A stretch of DNA of 64,000 bases from Tepidamorphaceae bacterium (lineage in GTDB: Bacteria > Pseudomonadota > Alphaproteobacteria > Rhizobiales > JAKSCL01), in the NCBI GenBank assembly GCA_028289445.1, contig JANQPO010000010.1, positions 1-64,000 of the forward strand, read 5' to 3'. Each line of letters opens with the position of its first letter. Positions within the stretch are counted from its first letter, which is position 1. Shown piece after piece: positions 36,051 to 46,404 of this stretch. Made by a program: the position numbers and the translations under genes. The notes below the pieces were generated by a model. The model searched no databases, was not told where the DNA came from, and worked only from the letters and a program-made list of their open reading frames with translations.

Positions 36051-37181
36051 ATGAACGATCCGTCTTTCACGCTTGGCGTTGAAGAGGAATATCTCCTCAT
36101 CGACAAGAAAACCCGTGGGCTTGCCGCGAATCCGCCGGGCGAGTTCATGGAAGAATGCGAGAAGCGGCTCGGCTCCGCCGTCTCGCCAGAGTTCCTCCGC
36201 TGCCAGGTCGAGATCGGCACGCACGTATGCGAAACCGTTAGCGAGGCGCGCGAGGCGCTTGCCCATTTGCGCGGCACAATCGGCGAAGTGGCGGCCGACT
36301 ACGCATTGGCGCCGCTTGCCGTCTCGACCCACCCGTTCGCCGACTGGAGCGACCTGCTTCACACCGACAAGCAGCGCTACAATGAGCTTGCCGCCGACCT
36401 GCAGGTCGTCGTTCGCCGGCTGATGATCTGTGGCATGCATGTCCACATCGCTATTGAGGACGAAGCGGCGCGGGTCGATATCTTCAACCAACTCAGCTAC
36501 TTCATCCCGCACCTTTTGGCACTATCGACATCCTCGCCGTTTTGGCGCGGCAACCAGACCGGCCTGAAGTCGTATCGCCTTTCCGTCTTCAACGAATTGC
36601 CGCGCACCGGCCTGCCGGAGAATTTCGATTCACCTGGCGAGTACCACCGCACCGTCGAGACCCTGGTAAAAGCAGGCGTCATCGAGGACGCGACCAAGGT
36701 GTGGTGGGACCTGCGGCTGTCGGCGCGGTTTCCGACGCTGGAATTGCGCATTCCCGATGTCTGCACGCGGCTCGACGATGCCATTGCGATTGCCGCGATG
36801 ATGCGTTGCATCGCCCGCATGCTCTATCGCCTGCGTCGCAACAATCAGCGGTGGCGTCGGTACTCGCGGTTCCTGGTGGATGAAAACCGCTGGCTTGCAC
36901 AGCGCCACGGCGTGAAGGGCCATATGATCGATTTCGGCAAAGGCGCCTGCGTGCCCTACGCCGATCTTGTCGGCGAACTGATCGAGTTGGTCGAGGAAGA
37001 TGCCGCGTTCTTTGGGTGCCAGGCGGCGGTCGAGCATACCCGCGCCATCGTCGCCGAGGGCACCAGCGCCGACCGGCAATTGGAGCGCTATGCGGCCGAG
37101 AAGGAAAAAGGCGCGGACGATGATGCGGCCCTGAAAGCCGTTGTCGACGATATCGCTGAGGAGACGTTGCGGGGCGTCTGA
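36051..37181 (+). CDS. Carboxylate-amine ligase, GCS2 / YbdK family
   Basis: The 376-aa ATP-grasp-like ligase has FTLGVEEEYLLIDKKTRGL at the N-terminus, RCQVEIGTHVCETVSEA, GMHVHIAIED and TLELRIPDVCTRLDDAIAI, the GCS2 hallmarks. Members ligate glutamate to cysteine or make other gamma-glutamyl-like amides. The physiological product here is not known. It lies beside glutathione reductase (convergent), which keeps a thiol role possible. Confidence 0.9.
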   Translation: MNDPSFTLGVEEEYLLIDKKTRGLAANPPGEFMEECEKRLGSAVSPEFLRCQVEIGTHVCETVSEAREALAHLRGTIGEVAADYALAPLAVSTHPFADWSDLLHTDKQRYNELAADLQVVVRRLMICGMHVHIAIEDEAARVDIFNQLSYFIPHLLALSTSSPFWRGNQTGLKSYRLSVFNELPRTGLPENFDSPGEYHRTVETLVKAGVIEDATKVWWDLRLSARFPTLELRIPDVCTRLDDAIAIAAMMRCIARMLYRLRRNNQRWRRYSRFLVDENRWLAQRHGVKGHMIDFGKGACVPYADLVGELIELVEEDAAFFGCQAAVEHTRAIVAEGTSADRQLERYAAEKEKGADDDAALKAVVDDIAEETLRGV

Positions 37182-37310
37182 TCAAACACGTCACGAACCG
37201 GAGAGATTGAATCCGGTTCTTTCGCTAAGCCCCTGAAACAGAGTCGAATTCCGCGTTCAGGATCAAGCGCCAGGACGGGATGGGTTCATATTAGATCGTT
37301 CCCGTACTTC

Positions 37311-37447
37311 GTCATGCCGGGCGCGGTGCAGCACCTTGGTAATGCAACGCAGAACCGGGATCGCATTGTCAACAACGCAGGTGCCATACATCGAACGATC
37401 CCGGATCAGCGCAGCAGCAATTCATGCCGCAGCGCGTCCGGGACGAC
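37311..37447 (+). repeat. Dispersed 135-bp inverted-end repeat, copy 1
   Basis: The element runs from GTCATGCCGGGCGCGGTGCA to CGCAGCGCGTCCGGGACGAC. Its ends are inverted complements (about 22 bp), and inside ACCGGGATCG faces CGATCCCGGAT. Copies 2 (44104), 3 (50005, reversed) and 4 (53497) share the same layout. This copy sits between the convergent GCS2 and gor genes. Confidence 0.8.
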
Positions 37448-37450
37448 ACT

Positions 37451-38824
37451 CTAGGGCCTCACGCGTTCGGCGGGCTCCCGCATCGTGACCAGCTCTTCGC
37501 CGGCCGTCGGGTGAACGGCCATCGTGCTGTCAAAGTCGGCCTTGGTCGCGCCCATCTTGATGGCGACGCCGAGCGTTTGGATCATCTCGCCGGCCGCCTC
37601 GCCGACGATGTGGGCGCCGACGACGCGATCCGTCTCGGCATCGACGATGAGCTTCATGAACACGCGGTCGCTTGCGCCCGAGAGCGTCGCCTTCATCGCC
37701 CGGAAATCGGTCTTATACATATCGAGCGAGGGGTACTCGCCGCGCGCGGCCGCCTCGCTGAGCCCGATCGTACCGATTTCGGGCGTCGAGAACACCGCGG
37801 TTGGAATGAGGTCGTGATCGGCCTTGCGATCCAATCCGCCAAAGACATTGTCGGCGAAGGCATGGCCTTCTCTGATGGCCACCGGCGTCAGGTTGACCCG
37901 GTTGGTGACATCGCCGACAGCGTAGATATTCTCGGCCGTTGAACGCGAATAGGGCGTCACAATCACCGCACCCTTGTCGTCGACATCGACGCCGGCGTTT
38001 TCCAGCCCGAGACCATCGGTATTCGGCGATCGTCCAATCGCCATAAGTGCTTGGTCAACCTCCAGCGTGCGGCCATTTGCCAGCGTCACCGCAAGGCCGC
38101 CCGCTGTCCGCTCGACTTTCTCGAACACCGTGTTGGTGACGATATCGACGCCTCTTTCGGCCATCTGCGCGTGGACATGGTGGCGCACGTCATCGTCGAA
38201 CCCGCGCAGGATTTCCGGACCGCGATAGACCTGCGTCGTCTCGGCCCCAAGGCCGTTGAAGATGCCGGCGAATTCAACCGCAATGTAGCCGCCGCCAGCG
38301 ACCACGACGCGCTGAGGCATCTCGTCCAAATGAAAGACCTCGTTGGAGGTGATCGTCAGATCGCCGCCCGGCAATCCCATATGGCCATTGGGCGTACCGC
38401 CCGTGGCGACGAGGATCGTCTCAGCGGTGATCGTCCGACCGGCATTGACGAGACGAAGCGTATGCGGGTCCTCGAAAACCGCGCGATCGTCGAACAGGGT
38501 GACGCCGGCGCGGTCGAGATTGGCGCGGTAGACACCTTCGAGGCGCGCAATCTCCCGATCCTTGTTGGCAATCAGGGCGGACCAATCGAACACCCGGTCG
38601 CCCAGCGACCAACCAAAGCCAGCCGCCTCGTCGAACTCGTGGGCAAAGCGGCTGGCGTAGACCAAAAGCTTCTTCGGCACGCAGCCGCGAATGACGCACG
38701 TTCCGCCGTAGCGATATTCCTCGGCGATCCCCACGCGCGCGCCGTAGCCGGCAGCGATCCGGGCCGCGCGAACGCCACCCGACCCGCCGCCGATGACGAA
38801 GAGATCGAAGTCAAATGTGCTCAT
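37451..38824 (-). CDS. gor: Glutathione reductase (NADPH)
   Basis: The 457-aa flavoenzyme has the FAD motif FVIGGGSGGVRAARIA, redox disulfide GGTCVIRGCVPKKLL (near residue 42-47), NADPH site VVAGGGYIAVEFAGIF, and the C-terminal catalytic HPTAGEELV. It keeps glutathione reduced. The ATG overlaps the stop of the secreted protein gene upstream (ATGA). Confidence 0.96.
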   Translation of the reverse strand: MSTFDFDLFVIGGGSGGVRAARIAAGYGARVGIAEEYRYGGTCVIRGCVPKKLLVYASRFAHEFDEAAGFGWSLGDRVFDWSALIANKDREIARLEGVYRANLDRAGVTLFDDRAVFEDPHTLRLVNAGRTITAETILVATGGTPNGHMGLPGGDLTITSNEVFHLDEMPQRVVVAGGGYIAVEFAGIFNGLGAETTQVYRGPEILRGFDDDVRHHVHAQMAERGVDIVTNTVFEKVERTAGGLAVTLANGRTLEVDQALMAIGRSPNTDGLGLENAGVDVDDKGAVIVTPYSRSTAENIYAVGDVTNRVNLTPVAIREGHAFADNVFGGLDRKADHDLIPTAVFSTPEIGTIGLSEAAARGEYPSLDMYKTDFRAMKATLSGASDRVFMKLIVDAETDRVVGAHIVGEAAGEMIQTLGVAIKMGATKADFDSTMAVHPTAGEELVTMREPAERVRP

Positions 38825-40344
38825 TGGGAACCGCTGATCACCAACTTGATGTTTTTGAGCGCCTGCATGGCTTTCGCCGCGCCCTCCGGTCCCGATGCCA
38901 GGTCCTCGAACGGCGCCATCGGGACTTCGGACCCGTCCTGTAGTCGCACCTCGATCGTTCCGCCGTTTTGAATGAACCCGGCGACGACCTCGGCGACGCT
39001 GCCGCTGATCTCGATCCCCAACTGCATGGCCTGAACCACGCCGATGCCCGCGAACTGTGCGGCCTGTGCGGCAATCTGACTGCGATCGATGCCCGGCGGC
39101 GCCAGCGAAAAGCCGATATCGAGAGCACCGAGATCGATGAGCCGGATGCCAAGCTGACTGATGATGGACTCCGTCATAACGTTCTCCATCGTCAGATCAT
39201 CGTTGGGATCCATCAATGCTTTGACGAAATCGGACGGATCGTAGTTCTTCATGGTCAGATCGAAGCCGATCCGCGCCAGCCGCTCGAACTCGATATACGA
39301 ATCCGTCGTGGTGATCGTGCGCTCGCTAGCCGACCATATGGATTGTCCGCTACCGCTAAACGCGACAGTCGGCTGGCCATAAAGGGCGACAAACGCCTGG
39401 AGTCCCAACTGCGCCTGCGGGTTGTCGGTCGAGAGGCTCTGGGCCGTGTTCAGATTGACCTGGCCGCTGAAGTCCGACGTCCCCGCGACTGGAAACTGTC
39501 CCGAATAGTCCGTTGCCTTCGACTCATAAGACGCCAGGGAGAGGATTTCCGCACCATTGGTCGCAATGGTCAGACCTTCGATCTCGATCCCTTGAAACCG
39601 CAGATGATGGAGGTAATCGGACAGCTTGAACGCATCCATGAACGCCGCATCGTCATCGGCCAGCGCCTCGAGATTCTTCTCGCCGGCGGCGTCTTGTTCG
39701 CGCATCGCGGCGCGCACCATCAACATCCAGCCGGCGCCGAAACCGCGAATGGACATACGGTCGAGGTCGATCTTGAACGGCCGGCCGTCCTCGTCGATGC
39801 CGTCCATCTCGAGACCGCTGAGGCGAACGCCGGAGAAATAGCCGTCGACGACGTTTTCCGCCGCGAAGGTCTTGATGCGCATGTTGACGTTTTCTTCCGG
39901 ATCGACGAGCACAAGCCCTTCGATGGCCAGTCGGTCGGCGTCCAGATTAAGCAGCCACTCGAACGACTCTTCCGGCTTGTCGTCGTCGAAATCGAGAGGA
40001 ATCGCGCTGTTTTCGATGACGACACGCTCAATCGTGCCGTGGGCCTCGTCGCCGTCTTCCGGCACGGTGACATTTTCCAGGAGGAGGTCGGTCAGCCGGT
40101 TTCCATCGACGCTCACCGTCAGCCGTTCGGCCAGGACTTGATCGTCCGGCTTGCCAATCTTGACGGATTCGTAGACGCCATTGCCGGCCGGGGTTCCGGT
40201 GACTTCGACCCCTTCCTCCAGGAAGGGTTCAAGTTCGGAAACAGGTTCGGCAAGCACCGGCGGTGCGAGGAGGAGGACGCCGAGGGTAACGGATCGAAGG
40301 AGACCGGGAATCATAGTGGACCAAGTCCTTTTGTTTCGTGTCAT
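38821..40344 (-). CDS. Large secreted protein of unknown function
   Basis: The 507-aa protein has an N-terminal signal peptide ([20 protein letters not shown]). The mature part is acidic, with many short beta-like stretches ([30 protein letters not shown]) that recall repeated periplasmic or lipid-handling folds, and it ends in IKLVISGSQ. It overlaps both rpiA and gor by four bases, so it belongs to the same transcript. The corresponding position in several rhizobia holds a smaller unrelated exported protein. No family was recognised with confidence. AAGGA lies 9 bases before the ATG. Confidence 0.75.
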   Translation of the reverse strand: MTRNKRTWSTMIPGLLRSVTLGVLLLAPPVLAEPVSELEPFLEEGVEVTGTPAGNGVYESVKIGKPDDQVLAERLTVSVDGNRLTDLLLENVTVPEDGDEAHGTIERVVIENSAIPLDFDDDKPEESFEWLLNLDADRLAIEGLVLVDPEENVNMRIKTFAAENVVDGYFSGVRLSGLEMDGIDEDGRPFKIDLDRMSIRGFGAGWMLMVRAAMREQDAAGEKNLEALADDDAAFMDAFKLSDYLHHLRFQGIEIEGLTIATNGAEILSLASYESKATDYSGQFPVAGTSDFSGQVNLNTAQSLSTDNPQAQLGLQAFVALYGQPTVAFSGSGQSIWSASERTITTTDSYIEFERLARIGFDLTMKNYDPSDFVKALMDPNDDLTMENVMTESIISQLGIRLIDLGALDIGFSLAPPGIDRSQIAAQAAQFAGIGVVQAMQLGIEISGSVAEVVAGFIQNGGTIEVRLQDGSEVPMAPFEDLASGPEGAAKAMQALKNIKLVISGSQ

Positions 40345-41045
40345 CGTTCGACATCCTTTTGCCTGATATCCACGCCGGCATCCGTGCCGAGGATCACACA
40401 ATTCGCCATCTCGACGAAGAGACCGTGTTCAACCACGCCAGGCACGGCTGCCAACGCCGCGGCCAACGAACCGGGATCGGCAATGTCGCGAAAGGCGGCA
40501 TCGAAAATCCAGTTGCCGTTGTCGGTCACATAGGGCGCCCCGCCCTTAAGCCGCTGCGCGATGGCGCCATTGACGCCAACGGCACCGGCCGCCTTTTCGA
40601 TCGCGCGGACCGTCGCCTTCGCGCCGAACGGCAGGACTTCGATGGGTAGATCGAAGCTGCCCAGTCTTTCAGAGGTCTTCGATCCGTCGGCGATGACGAT
40701 GAGCCGCGCCGCCGCATGGGCGACGATCTTCTCGCGCAGCAACGCTCCGCCACCGCCTTTGATGAGGTTGAAGTCTGGGTCGATCTCATCGGCCCCGTCG
40801 ACGCACAGGTCGAGTTCAGGGGTCTCGTCCAGGGTCGTCAGCGGCACGCCGGTTTGCTCCGCCAGATCGCGGGTCGCCTCGGAGGTCGGCACGCCGACGA
40901 CGGACAGTCCGCCGGAAACGCGCTCCGCCAGCCCGATAACGAAGTGCGCGGCCGTGGACCCCGTGCCAAGCCCCAGCCGCATTCCGTCTTCGACGAAATC
41001 GAGCGCGGCCAGGGCGGCCACGCGCTTCTGTTCGTCGGCGGTCAT
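40341..41045 (-). CDS. rpiA: Ribose-5-phosphate isomerase A
   Basis: The 234-aa enzyme has [13 protein letters not shown] (phosphate loop), [31 protein letters not shown] with the catalytic Asp and Glu, and [11 protein letters not shown]. It interconverts ribose- and ribulose-5-phosphate. It starts the overlapping rpiA-secreted protein-gor group and follows gabD after 4 bases. Confidence 0.96.
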   Translation of the reverse strand: MTADEQKRVAALAALDFVEDGMRLGLGTGSTAAHFVIGLAERVSGGLSVVGVPTSEATRDLAEQTGVPLTTLDETPELDLCVDGADEIDPDFNLIKGGGGALLREKIVAHAAARLIVIADGSKTSERLGSFDLPIEVLPFGAKATVRAIEKAAGAVGVNGAIAQRLKGGAPYVTDNGNWIFDAAFRDIADPGSLAAALAAVPGVVEHGLFVEMANCVILGTDAGVDIRQKDVER

Positions 41046-41049
41046 CCGG

Positions 41050-42498
41050 TTATTTGTCGATGCCGGACATCAAGATGTATTTGATCTCGACGAACTCATC
41101 GATGCCGTAATGCGAACCTTCGCGGCCCAGCCCCGATTCCTTGACGCCGCCGAAGGGGATTTCCGCCGTGCTCAACAGCGCCGCGTTGACACCGACCATG
41201 CCGTATTCCAGCGCCTCGGCAACCCGCCAGACGCGACCCAGATCGCGGGCATAGAAATAGGAGGCCAGACCGAACTCGGTATCGTTCGCCATCTGGATGA
41301 CGTCGTCCTCGTCCTTGAACCGGAAGAGCGCGGCCAGGGGGCCAAACGTTTCCTCGCGGCTGACCAGCATCTTCGTGGTCACGTTCTTCAAGACCGTCGG
41401 CTGGAAGAACGTGCCGCCTAAGTCATGGCGATTGCCGCCCATAAGGAGTTCGGCGCCCTGCCCGACCGCGTCCTGGATGTGCGACTCGACCTTGTTGACC
41501 GCGTCCTCGGAGATCAGCGGCCCCTGGGTGACGCCGACTTCTAAGCCGTTACCGACCTTCAGCTTGGCCACCTCGCCCGCGAACTTCTCCGCGAAGGCGT
41601 CGTAGATGCCGTCCTGGACATAGATGCGATTGGCGCAGATGCAGGTCTGGCCCATGTTGCGGAACTTGGAGATCATAGCGCCCTCGACGGCATCGTCGAG
41701 ATTGGCGTCGTCGAAGACGATAAACGGCGCGTTGCCGCCCAGTTCCAGGCCGACCCGCTTCACCGTCGACGCACATTGGCGCATCAAGAGTTTGCCGATC
41801 TCCGTCGACCCGGTGAAGCCGACGACCCGCACGGTCGGGTTCGAGGTCATTTCCTCGCCGATGGCCGACGATTTGCCGGTGATGATGTTGATCACGCCTT
41901 TCGGGAAGCCTGCCCGGTCCGCGAGTTCGGCCAGCGCCAAGGCGGTCAAAGGCGTCTCGCCGGCGGGCTTGATGACGACGCTACAACCGGCCGCCACCGC
42001 CGGCGCCACCTTTCGGGTGATCATGCCAGCCGGGAAGTTCCACGGCGTAATCGCTGCCGCGACACCAATCGGCTGTTTGATCACAACGATACGGCTATCG
42101 GTCCGGTGGCTGGGAATGGTCTCGCCGTTTATCCGGCGCGCCTCTTCCGCGTAGTACTCAAGGAAGGACGCCGCATAGAGCGCCTCGCCCTTGGCCTCGG
42201 CCAGGGGCTTGCCTTGTTCGGAGGTCATGATGGTCGCGATGTCATCGGCGTGCTCGACCAGAAGGTCGTACCAGCGACGCAGGCACTTGGCGCGCGTCGA
42301 TGCCAGCTCCGCGCGCCAGCTCTTGAAGGCGACATCCGCCTTGGCAATGGCATCGCGAGTCTCGTCGGCACCAAAATAGGGAACCTTGGCCAGTTCCTCG
42401 CCGGTCGCCGGATTGAGCACCGGGGTCACCGGATCGCCGACCCATTCGCCATTGACGTAATTCTTTGATTTCAGCAGGGACGGATCGTTGAGCTGCAT
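41050..42498 (-). CDS. gabD: NAD(P)-dependent succinate-semialdehyde dehydrogenase
   Basis: The 482-aa aldehyde dehydrogenase has [31 protein letters not shown], the catalytic Glu in [12 protein letters not shown] and the Cys in [10 protein letters not shown]. The CIC variant and [26 protein letters not shown] tail match GabD. It oxidises succinate semialdehyde to succinate. No gabT is adjacent. Confidence 0.92.
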   Translation of the reverse strand: MQLNDPSLLKSKNYVNGEWVGDPVTPVLNPATGEELAKVPYFGADETRDAIAKADVAFKSWRAELASTRAKCLRRWYDLLVEHADDIATIMTSEQGKPLAEAKGEALYAASFLEYYAEEARRINGETIPSHRTDSRIVVIKQPIGVAAAITPWNFPAGMITRKVAPAVAAGCSVVIKPAGETPLTALALAELADRAGFPKGVINIITGKSSAIGEEMTSNPTVRVVGFTGSTEIGKLLMRQCASTVKRVGLELGGNAPFIVFDDANLDDAVEGAMISKFRNMGQTCICANRIYVQDGIYDAFAEKFAGEVAKLKVGNGLEVGVTQGPLISEDAVNKVESHIQDAVGQGAELLMGGNRHDLGGTFFQPTVLKNVTTKMLVSREETFGPLAALFRFKDEDDVIQMANDTEFGLASYFYARDLGRVWRVAEALEYGMVGVNAALLSTAEIPFGGVKESGLGREGSHYGIDEFVEIKYILMSGIDK

Positions 42499-42575
42499 GA
42501 CGGGCTCCGCTTATGCGTTCGGGAATTGGCGAGCGGTCTAGCACGCCTTTCACAGAGAAAGAAGGGCGGTTTGGA

Positions 42576-43286
42576 TCACGCGGACGGGAGTGCCGTTACC
42601 TCGCGTTCAATCGTGTCCTGCAGGGCCGGATCGAGGTTCAAACGTCCAGCCAAACGGTCGAGATAGCGCCGTTCCTCGCGCTCCGGCTCGCCGATGACGA
42701 CCACCGAAGCGACGTAGAGTTCGGCCGCCATTTCCGGGCTGGTTGCCAGCGCACCAATGGCATCCGGGTCGAGCGGCTTGTTCAACTCCTCAAACAGAAA
42801 GGCCTTGTCGTCCGCCTCCAAGTCACCGGAGCGGATCGCGTCGAAAATCTGTGCCTGCTCATTGGAATCGATATGGCCATCGGCCTTCGCCGCGCCGATC
42901 ATTGCCTGAAGCAATGCCATGCTCAGATCGGCCTGTCCGGCCGCATCCGGCAGAAAGCGCTCATCCTCAGGCGGCGCGAACGCATCCGACGCCGGCGACG
43001 GCGGCAGGTCCGGCCCGGACTGTCCGGCCTGATGTTGTTGCCAGGCGCGATAGGCCAGACCGCCCAGAACCGCGACGCCGCCATATTTGGCCGCCTTGCC
43101 GATCGTCTTGCGCCCCTTTTTCGAGCCAAGCAGCAAACCGGCAATGCCCGCGGCAGCCGCCGCGCCGCCAACACCGCCTGGAAAGGAAAGGCCAGAACCC
43201 GCGCCATCCTTCCGGCCGTCGGACCCGCCGGGCGCCCCGCCGCCGAGGCCGGAGAGAATTTGATCGATCAGACCATTTGGATTCAT
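42576..43286 (-). CDS. DUF533 / TerB-like protein
   Basis: The 236-aa protein has a glycine- and alanine-rich N-terminus with a possible membrane segment (GGVGGAAAAAGIAGLLLGS), then YGGVAVLGGLAYRAWQQHQ. An all-helical domain follows with ALLQAMIGAAKADGHIDSNEQ, the DUF533 (YebE) signature related to TerB. Family function is unknown. Confidence 0.87.
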   Translation of the reverse strand: MNPNGLIDQILSGLGGGAPGGSDGRKDGAGSGLSFPGGVGGAAAAAGIAGLLLGSKKGRKTIGKAAKYGGVAVLGGLAYRAWQQHQAGQSGPDLPPSPASDAFAPPEDERFLPDAAGQADLSMALLQAMIGAAKADGHIDSNEQAQIFDAIRSGDLEADDKAFLFEELNKPLDPDAIGALATSPEMAAELYVASVVVIGEPEREERRYLDRLAGRLNLDPALQDTIEREVTALPSA

Positions 43287-43403
43287 TGTGTCCTTGCCCT
43301 TCTAAACCTTGCCGGTGTGGCATGCATTGCGCCCGGTACCTTCGGCCATGTATGAAGCGGCCGAACCCGCCGCAAGAGCGGCCCCAAGCGCAATTGAGAC
43401 GAT

Positions 43404-44066
43404 ATGACGCTGACGGTCCTTTTCGACCTCGACGGAACACTGGTCGATACCGCGCCCGACCTGTGGACGGCCCTCAACGCCGTGCTGTCGGAGAACGGAT
43501 ATGGCCCCATTCCCTATGACCGCATGGCAAGTCTTGTGGGCCAGGGCGCATTGGCAATGATCGAGCGCGGACTGGCCGAACACGGCGTCAGCGCCGAGCG
43601 CGACGACATGAAAGCGATGTACGCCAGCTTCCTGGAGCACTATTCGGCCAATATCGCCACCGACAGTCGCCCGTTTCCAGGCGTTGAGGCGGCGCTCACC
43701 CGTCTCTCCGTCAATGGCAATGTGTTGGCGGTGTGCACCAACAAGCTGGAATCGCTCTCGGTCCTGCTGCTTGAAACCCTCGATATGGCGGATCGGTTCG
43801 CCGCGATCTGCGGGCCGGACACGTTCGGGGTGCGCAAGCCAGACCCCGAGCATATCCTAAAGACGATCGTCAAAGCGGGCGGCGCGACCGACCGGGCCAT
43901 CATGATCGGCGACAGCGCCACCGATATCGATGCGGCCAAGGCCGCCGGCGTCCCGGTGATCGCCGTGCCGTTCGGCTATACGGACACGCCGGTCTCGGAA
44001 CTGGGCCCCGACCGTATCATCGATCATTTCGATGAGTTGGATGCCGCGATCGCGGCTTTGGTTTAG
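43404..44066 (+). CDS. gph: Phosphoglycolate phosphatase (HAD family)
   Basis: The 220-aa HAD hydrolase has motif I LFDLDGTLVDTAPDL, motif II AVCTNK, the motif III lysine in GVRKPDPEHIL and motif IV MIGDSATDIDAAKAAG. It removes phosphate from 2-phosphoglycolate. It is followed by repeat copy 2 and tRNA-Val. Confidence 0.92.
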   Translation: MTLTVLFDLDGTLVDTAPDLWTALNAVLSENGYGPIPYDRMASLVGQGALAMIERGLAEHGVSAERDDMKAMYASFLEHYSANIATDSRPFPGVEAALTRLSVNGNVLAVCTNKLESLSVLLLETLDMADRFAAICGPDTFGVRKPDPEHILKTIVKAGGATDRAIMIGDSATDIDAAKAAGVPVIAVPFGYTDTPVSELGPDRIIDHFDELDAAIAALV

Positions 44067-44103
44067 GTCGGAATGCGCCCAAGTCGAGTCATTCCCCTTC
44101 TTC

Positions 44104-44240
44104 GTCATCCTGTGCGCGGTGCAGCACCTTGGTGATGCGCCGCAGAACCGGGACTGCGTTGTCAACGACGCAGGTGCCCGACCTCGAACGATCCCGGATC
44201 GGCACAGCGGCATGTCATGCCGCAGCGCGTCCGGGATGAC
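44104..44240 (+). repeat. Dispersed 135-bp inverted-end repeat, copy 2
   Basis: The element starts GTCATCCTGTGCGCGGTGCA and ends CGCAGCGCGTCCGGGATGAC, aligning with copy 1 throughout (GCAGCACCTTGGTGATGC, CGCAGAACCGGGA, GAACGATCCCGGATC). It is located after gph and before tRNA-Val. Confidence 0.8.
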
Positions 44241-44316
44241 GCGCGAGGTAAGGTGAGCAGACGGGCGATGCTTGACGGCCCGCCGCCAGGCTTCCTATAA
44301 GCGCGATAGCCGAGAT

Positions 44317-44391
44317 GGGCGGTTAGCTCAGCGGGAGAGCACTCGCCTCACACGCGAGGGGTCACTGGTTCAATCCCAGTACCGCCCACCA
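44317..44391 (+). tRNA. tRNA-Val (anticodon CAC)
   Basis: Acceptor GGGCGGT pairs with ACCGCCC, the discriminator is A and CCA is encoded at 44389-44391. The anticodon CAC lies in CCTCACACG. It borders the accessory patch that runs to about 48.9 kb. No second copy of its 3' end was seen downstream. Confidence 0.96.
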
Positions 44392-44525
44392 TTTCTTCGA
44401 TGTCTGCACATAGATGCTTGGCGCTGTGTAGCGGCGGCGGACAGTATGTCTGCTTTGAGCCCAAACGGTCCGATGCTGCACCTCGCGCAGAAAATCGCTA
44501 AGCATTGGAAGCGGACATTGCTGGA

Positions 44526-45590
44526 TTAGTCTTCAAAGAGGTCCAAATCGACTTTGGACAGTAGCCACCCAAGCGGAAAATGCTGATTTGTTAAGCATTG
44601 GTCGCAGTCTAGTCGCTCTCCGATGAATAGGCGCGGAGCATCGACTTTCTTGATTCGAAGCCGAGTTTCGCACACTGGACACTGCATAAATTCGGCAAAG
44701 CTCGAATTAACAAAATTCGTCATCCGAGAGCGGCCCTTCGTAAAGAGAGCTTCATATGCTCCAAGGGACGTGAATAGCATCCAATTCTGATATTTCTTGC
44801 TGGGTTCTCTCATTCGCCCATACAATTCGATCTGCATAATATGGAGAAAGAGGATTAGCATTGCGAGTTGAGCATATGTCCCCCCAGCATAGATGTCGTC
44901 ATCCATTGGGTTCTTGAAGATGAAATTCAGATTGTAGTCTTCAGTCTGGTTTCTCCGAAACTCCGTCACTAGATGCGTCGCCTTATCGAAAAGACCTGCG
45001 AAACCCAATTCGTTCTGAAAATTGAAAACTGCATCATACACCGCATCAGGATTTGTGAAGCTGCATCCCCGGCTCGCTTTCATCGCTGCTTCGAGTAGAG
45101 ACTTTATCCCTGCTTCGTCCAAGTCTCTCCGGTTGAGCAGGTTCTTTGCGTCAGATTTCATCTTGTCGAAGAATGCCACTTCGTTCGCGCACATCTGAGC
45201 GACGATCAACATGCCTTCTTTCAGGGGCTTACGAAGGAGCGAAAAGGCAACGGTGAGTTTTCGCTTTTCCAGCGCGCGAAGAGCTTCATAGATGAAGTGC
45301 AGCATGTCGGAAAAGAGCGCATTACAGACGTGATTTACCACTGCTCGTCTTTCTAGGTCTCCGCGTCCTGACTTATCCAGAAAATCAAGTATGTGAATGC
45401 CGCTTGCCAGCAGGCGGCGATCTTCTTCGGACTCGATCTCAAACTGAATATGCCCAGCCTTTTGAATTTCCATTTGCACAAGCAATGCCACCATGAGGTC
45501 ATGCAGGTGAAAGCAAAACTCATGCTGCGCCCGGTGCTTTTCCGGGATGTTTTGCAGTCTGTCCGGCTCGATCAGTCCGATGGTCTTCAA
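44526..45590 (-). CDS. Unknown protein with C-terminal zinc ribbon, atypical base composition
   Basis: The predicted protein is about 354 aa, mostly helical and charged. It ends in a four-cysteine zinc ribbon (CPVC near the C-terminus, then CDQC about 28 residues later). The start is a TTG at 45590 with a strong GGAGGGG 6 bases upstream; no ATG occurs near. Its G+C is visibly lower, around half, than the roughly 60 percent of neighbours. With the nearby tRNA-Val and degraded genes this suggests horizontal acquisition. No family or function was recognised. Confidence 0.75.
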   Translation of the reverse strand: MKTIGLIEPDRLQNIPEKHRAQHEFCFHLHDLMVALLVQMEIQKAGHIQFEIESEEDRRLLASGIHILDFLDKSGRGDLERRAVVNHVCNALFSDMLHFIYEALRALEKRKLTVAFSLLRKPLKEGMLIVAQMCANEVAFFDKMKSDAKNLLNRRDLDEAGIKSLLEAAMKASRGCSFTNPDAVYDAVFNFQNELGFAGLFDKATHLVTEFRRNQTEDYNLNFIFKNPMDDDIYAGGTYAQLAMLILFLHIMQIELYGRMREPSKKYQNWMLFTSLGAYEALFTKGRSRMTNFVNSSFAEFMQCPVCETRLRIKKVDAPRLFIGERLDCDQCLTNQHFPLGWLLSKVDLDLFED

Positions 45591-45918
45591 ATCAGTCCCC
45601 TCCAAGCCAGCGCGACTTAATGACGTTAGGTCTATTCGGAGTCGCTGCCTTGGTCGAGACTTCCCCTTCCCGCCCGACGTGCTTTGCGCCGCGGTCGCGA
45701 AGCGCGCAGACCGGACCTTGGGTGCTGGAAAACGAACGGCAGCTCAGTCCGCATAGCCACCATTCGCCCTTCACCCCAAAGCCACCCAACCTGCTGATCC
45801 ACCCCAGCCAAACCGCCCACTTTCGCCATAGCCCACAGAAACCGGCGCCATATATCCGCAGTTGCTTTGCAAATCAGTTTCGCGCCCACCGCGGCCGGTT
45901 GCCCTTGCGCGGCCAATG
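45591..45918. other. Intergenic region carrying the first copy of a 29-bp repeat
   Basis: These 328 bases hold no convincing gene. TTTCGCCATAG, two variable bases and CACAGAAACCGGCGCC (45821-45849) recur at 48760-48788. The rest looks like anonymous spacer between accessory genes. Confidence 0.5.
45821..45849 (+). repeat. 29-bp direct repeat, left copy
   Basis: TTTCGCCATAG-CC-CACAGAAACCGGCGCC matches the right copy at 48760-48788 in 27 of 29 positions, in the same orientation. Together they flank about 2.9 kb containing the WYL and SRPBCC remnants, a membrane protein, an SDR and a TetR gene. Confidence 0.6.
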
Positions 45919-46404
45919 TCAACTTTGGCTGGGCCCTGCGGTCGCCGCTTCCCAGCCTTTCAACAGCGCGGCCCTGCGGCCTGGATACTTCTCCGCCAGA
46001 ACCTTTAGCTCTTGCACCCGTTCGGTTTTGAAGTGCCGGTAGCCTTCCTTCGTCTCGCACCACCCAACGAGATATCGCGTTCGATCGAGAAAGGCGATCA
46101 ATAGCGGCCAAACGATCCGGTCGGTCGTGTTCCCGTCGCGATCCGTATAGACGAGTTGCAGCCGATAACGCTCTCGAATGGCGTGACGCAGCAGGGCGCT
46201 GTCGAAGCGTTCGGACACTTTGACACGCGTCTGTATCGGCTTCGAGCTGGCATCCAACACAACAGGGCGAAGCTCCTTGGGTATCGCGCTAGAGAGCTTT
46301 GACACTAGATCGCGCGCGGCACGCGCCAGCGAAGGGTCAGCCTCCGACGCCACCCAGGCCGCGCCTAATGCGGCCGCCTCCAACTCATCGGCCGTCAGCA
46401 TCAC
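45919..46404 (-). pseudogene. WYL-domain (YafY-type) regulator, 5' truncated
   Basis: The 161-aa remnant begins at MLTADELEAAALGAAWV, which in intact WYL regulators follows an N-terminal helix-turn-helix of about 60 aa that is absent here. The WYL core is present: LRHAIRERYRLQLVYTDRDG, VWPLLIAFLDRTRYLVGWCE, HFKTERVQEL. Without DNA-binding domain it is unlikely to work as a repressor. The break lies exactly where an SRPBCC fragment begins on the opposite strand. Confidence 0.75.

Noticed and set aside
38968-40533. Long plus-strand open frame of 521 codons opposite the secreted protein gene
   Set aside because: It is an antisense shadow of a gene with a signal peptide, good ribosome site and operon overlaps. 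Its translation has no recognisable domain.
44317-44391. tRNA-Val as integration site of an island
   Set aside because: No second copy of the tRNA 3' end and no integrase gene were found downstream, so the idea is unsupported although the neighbouring genes look accessory.
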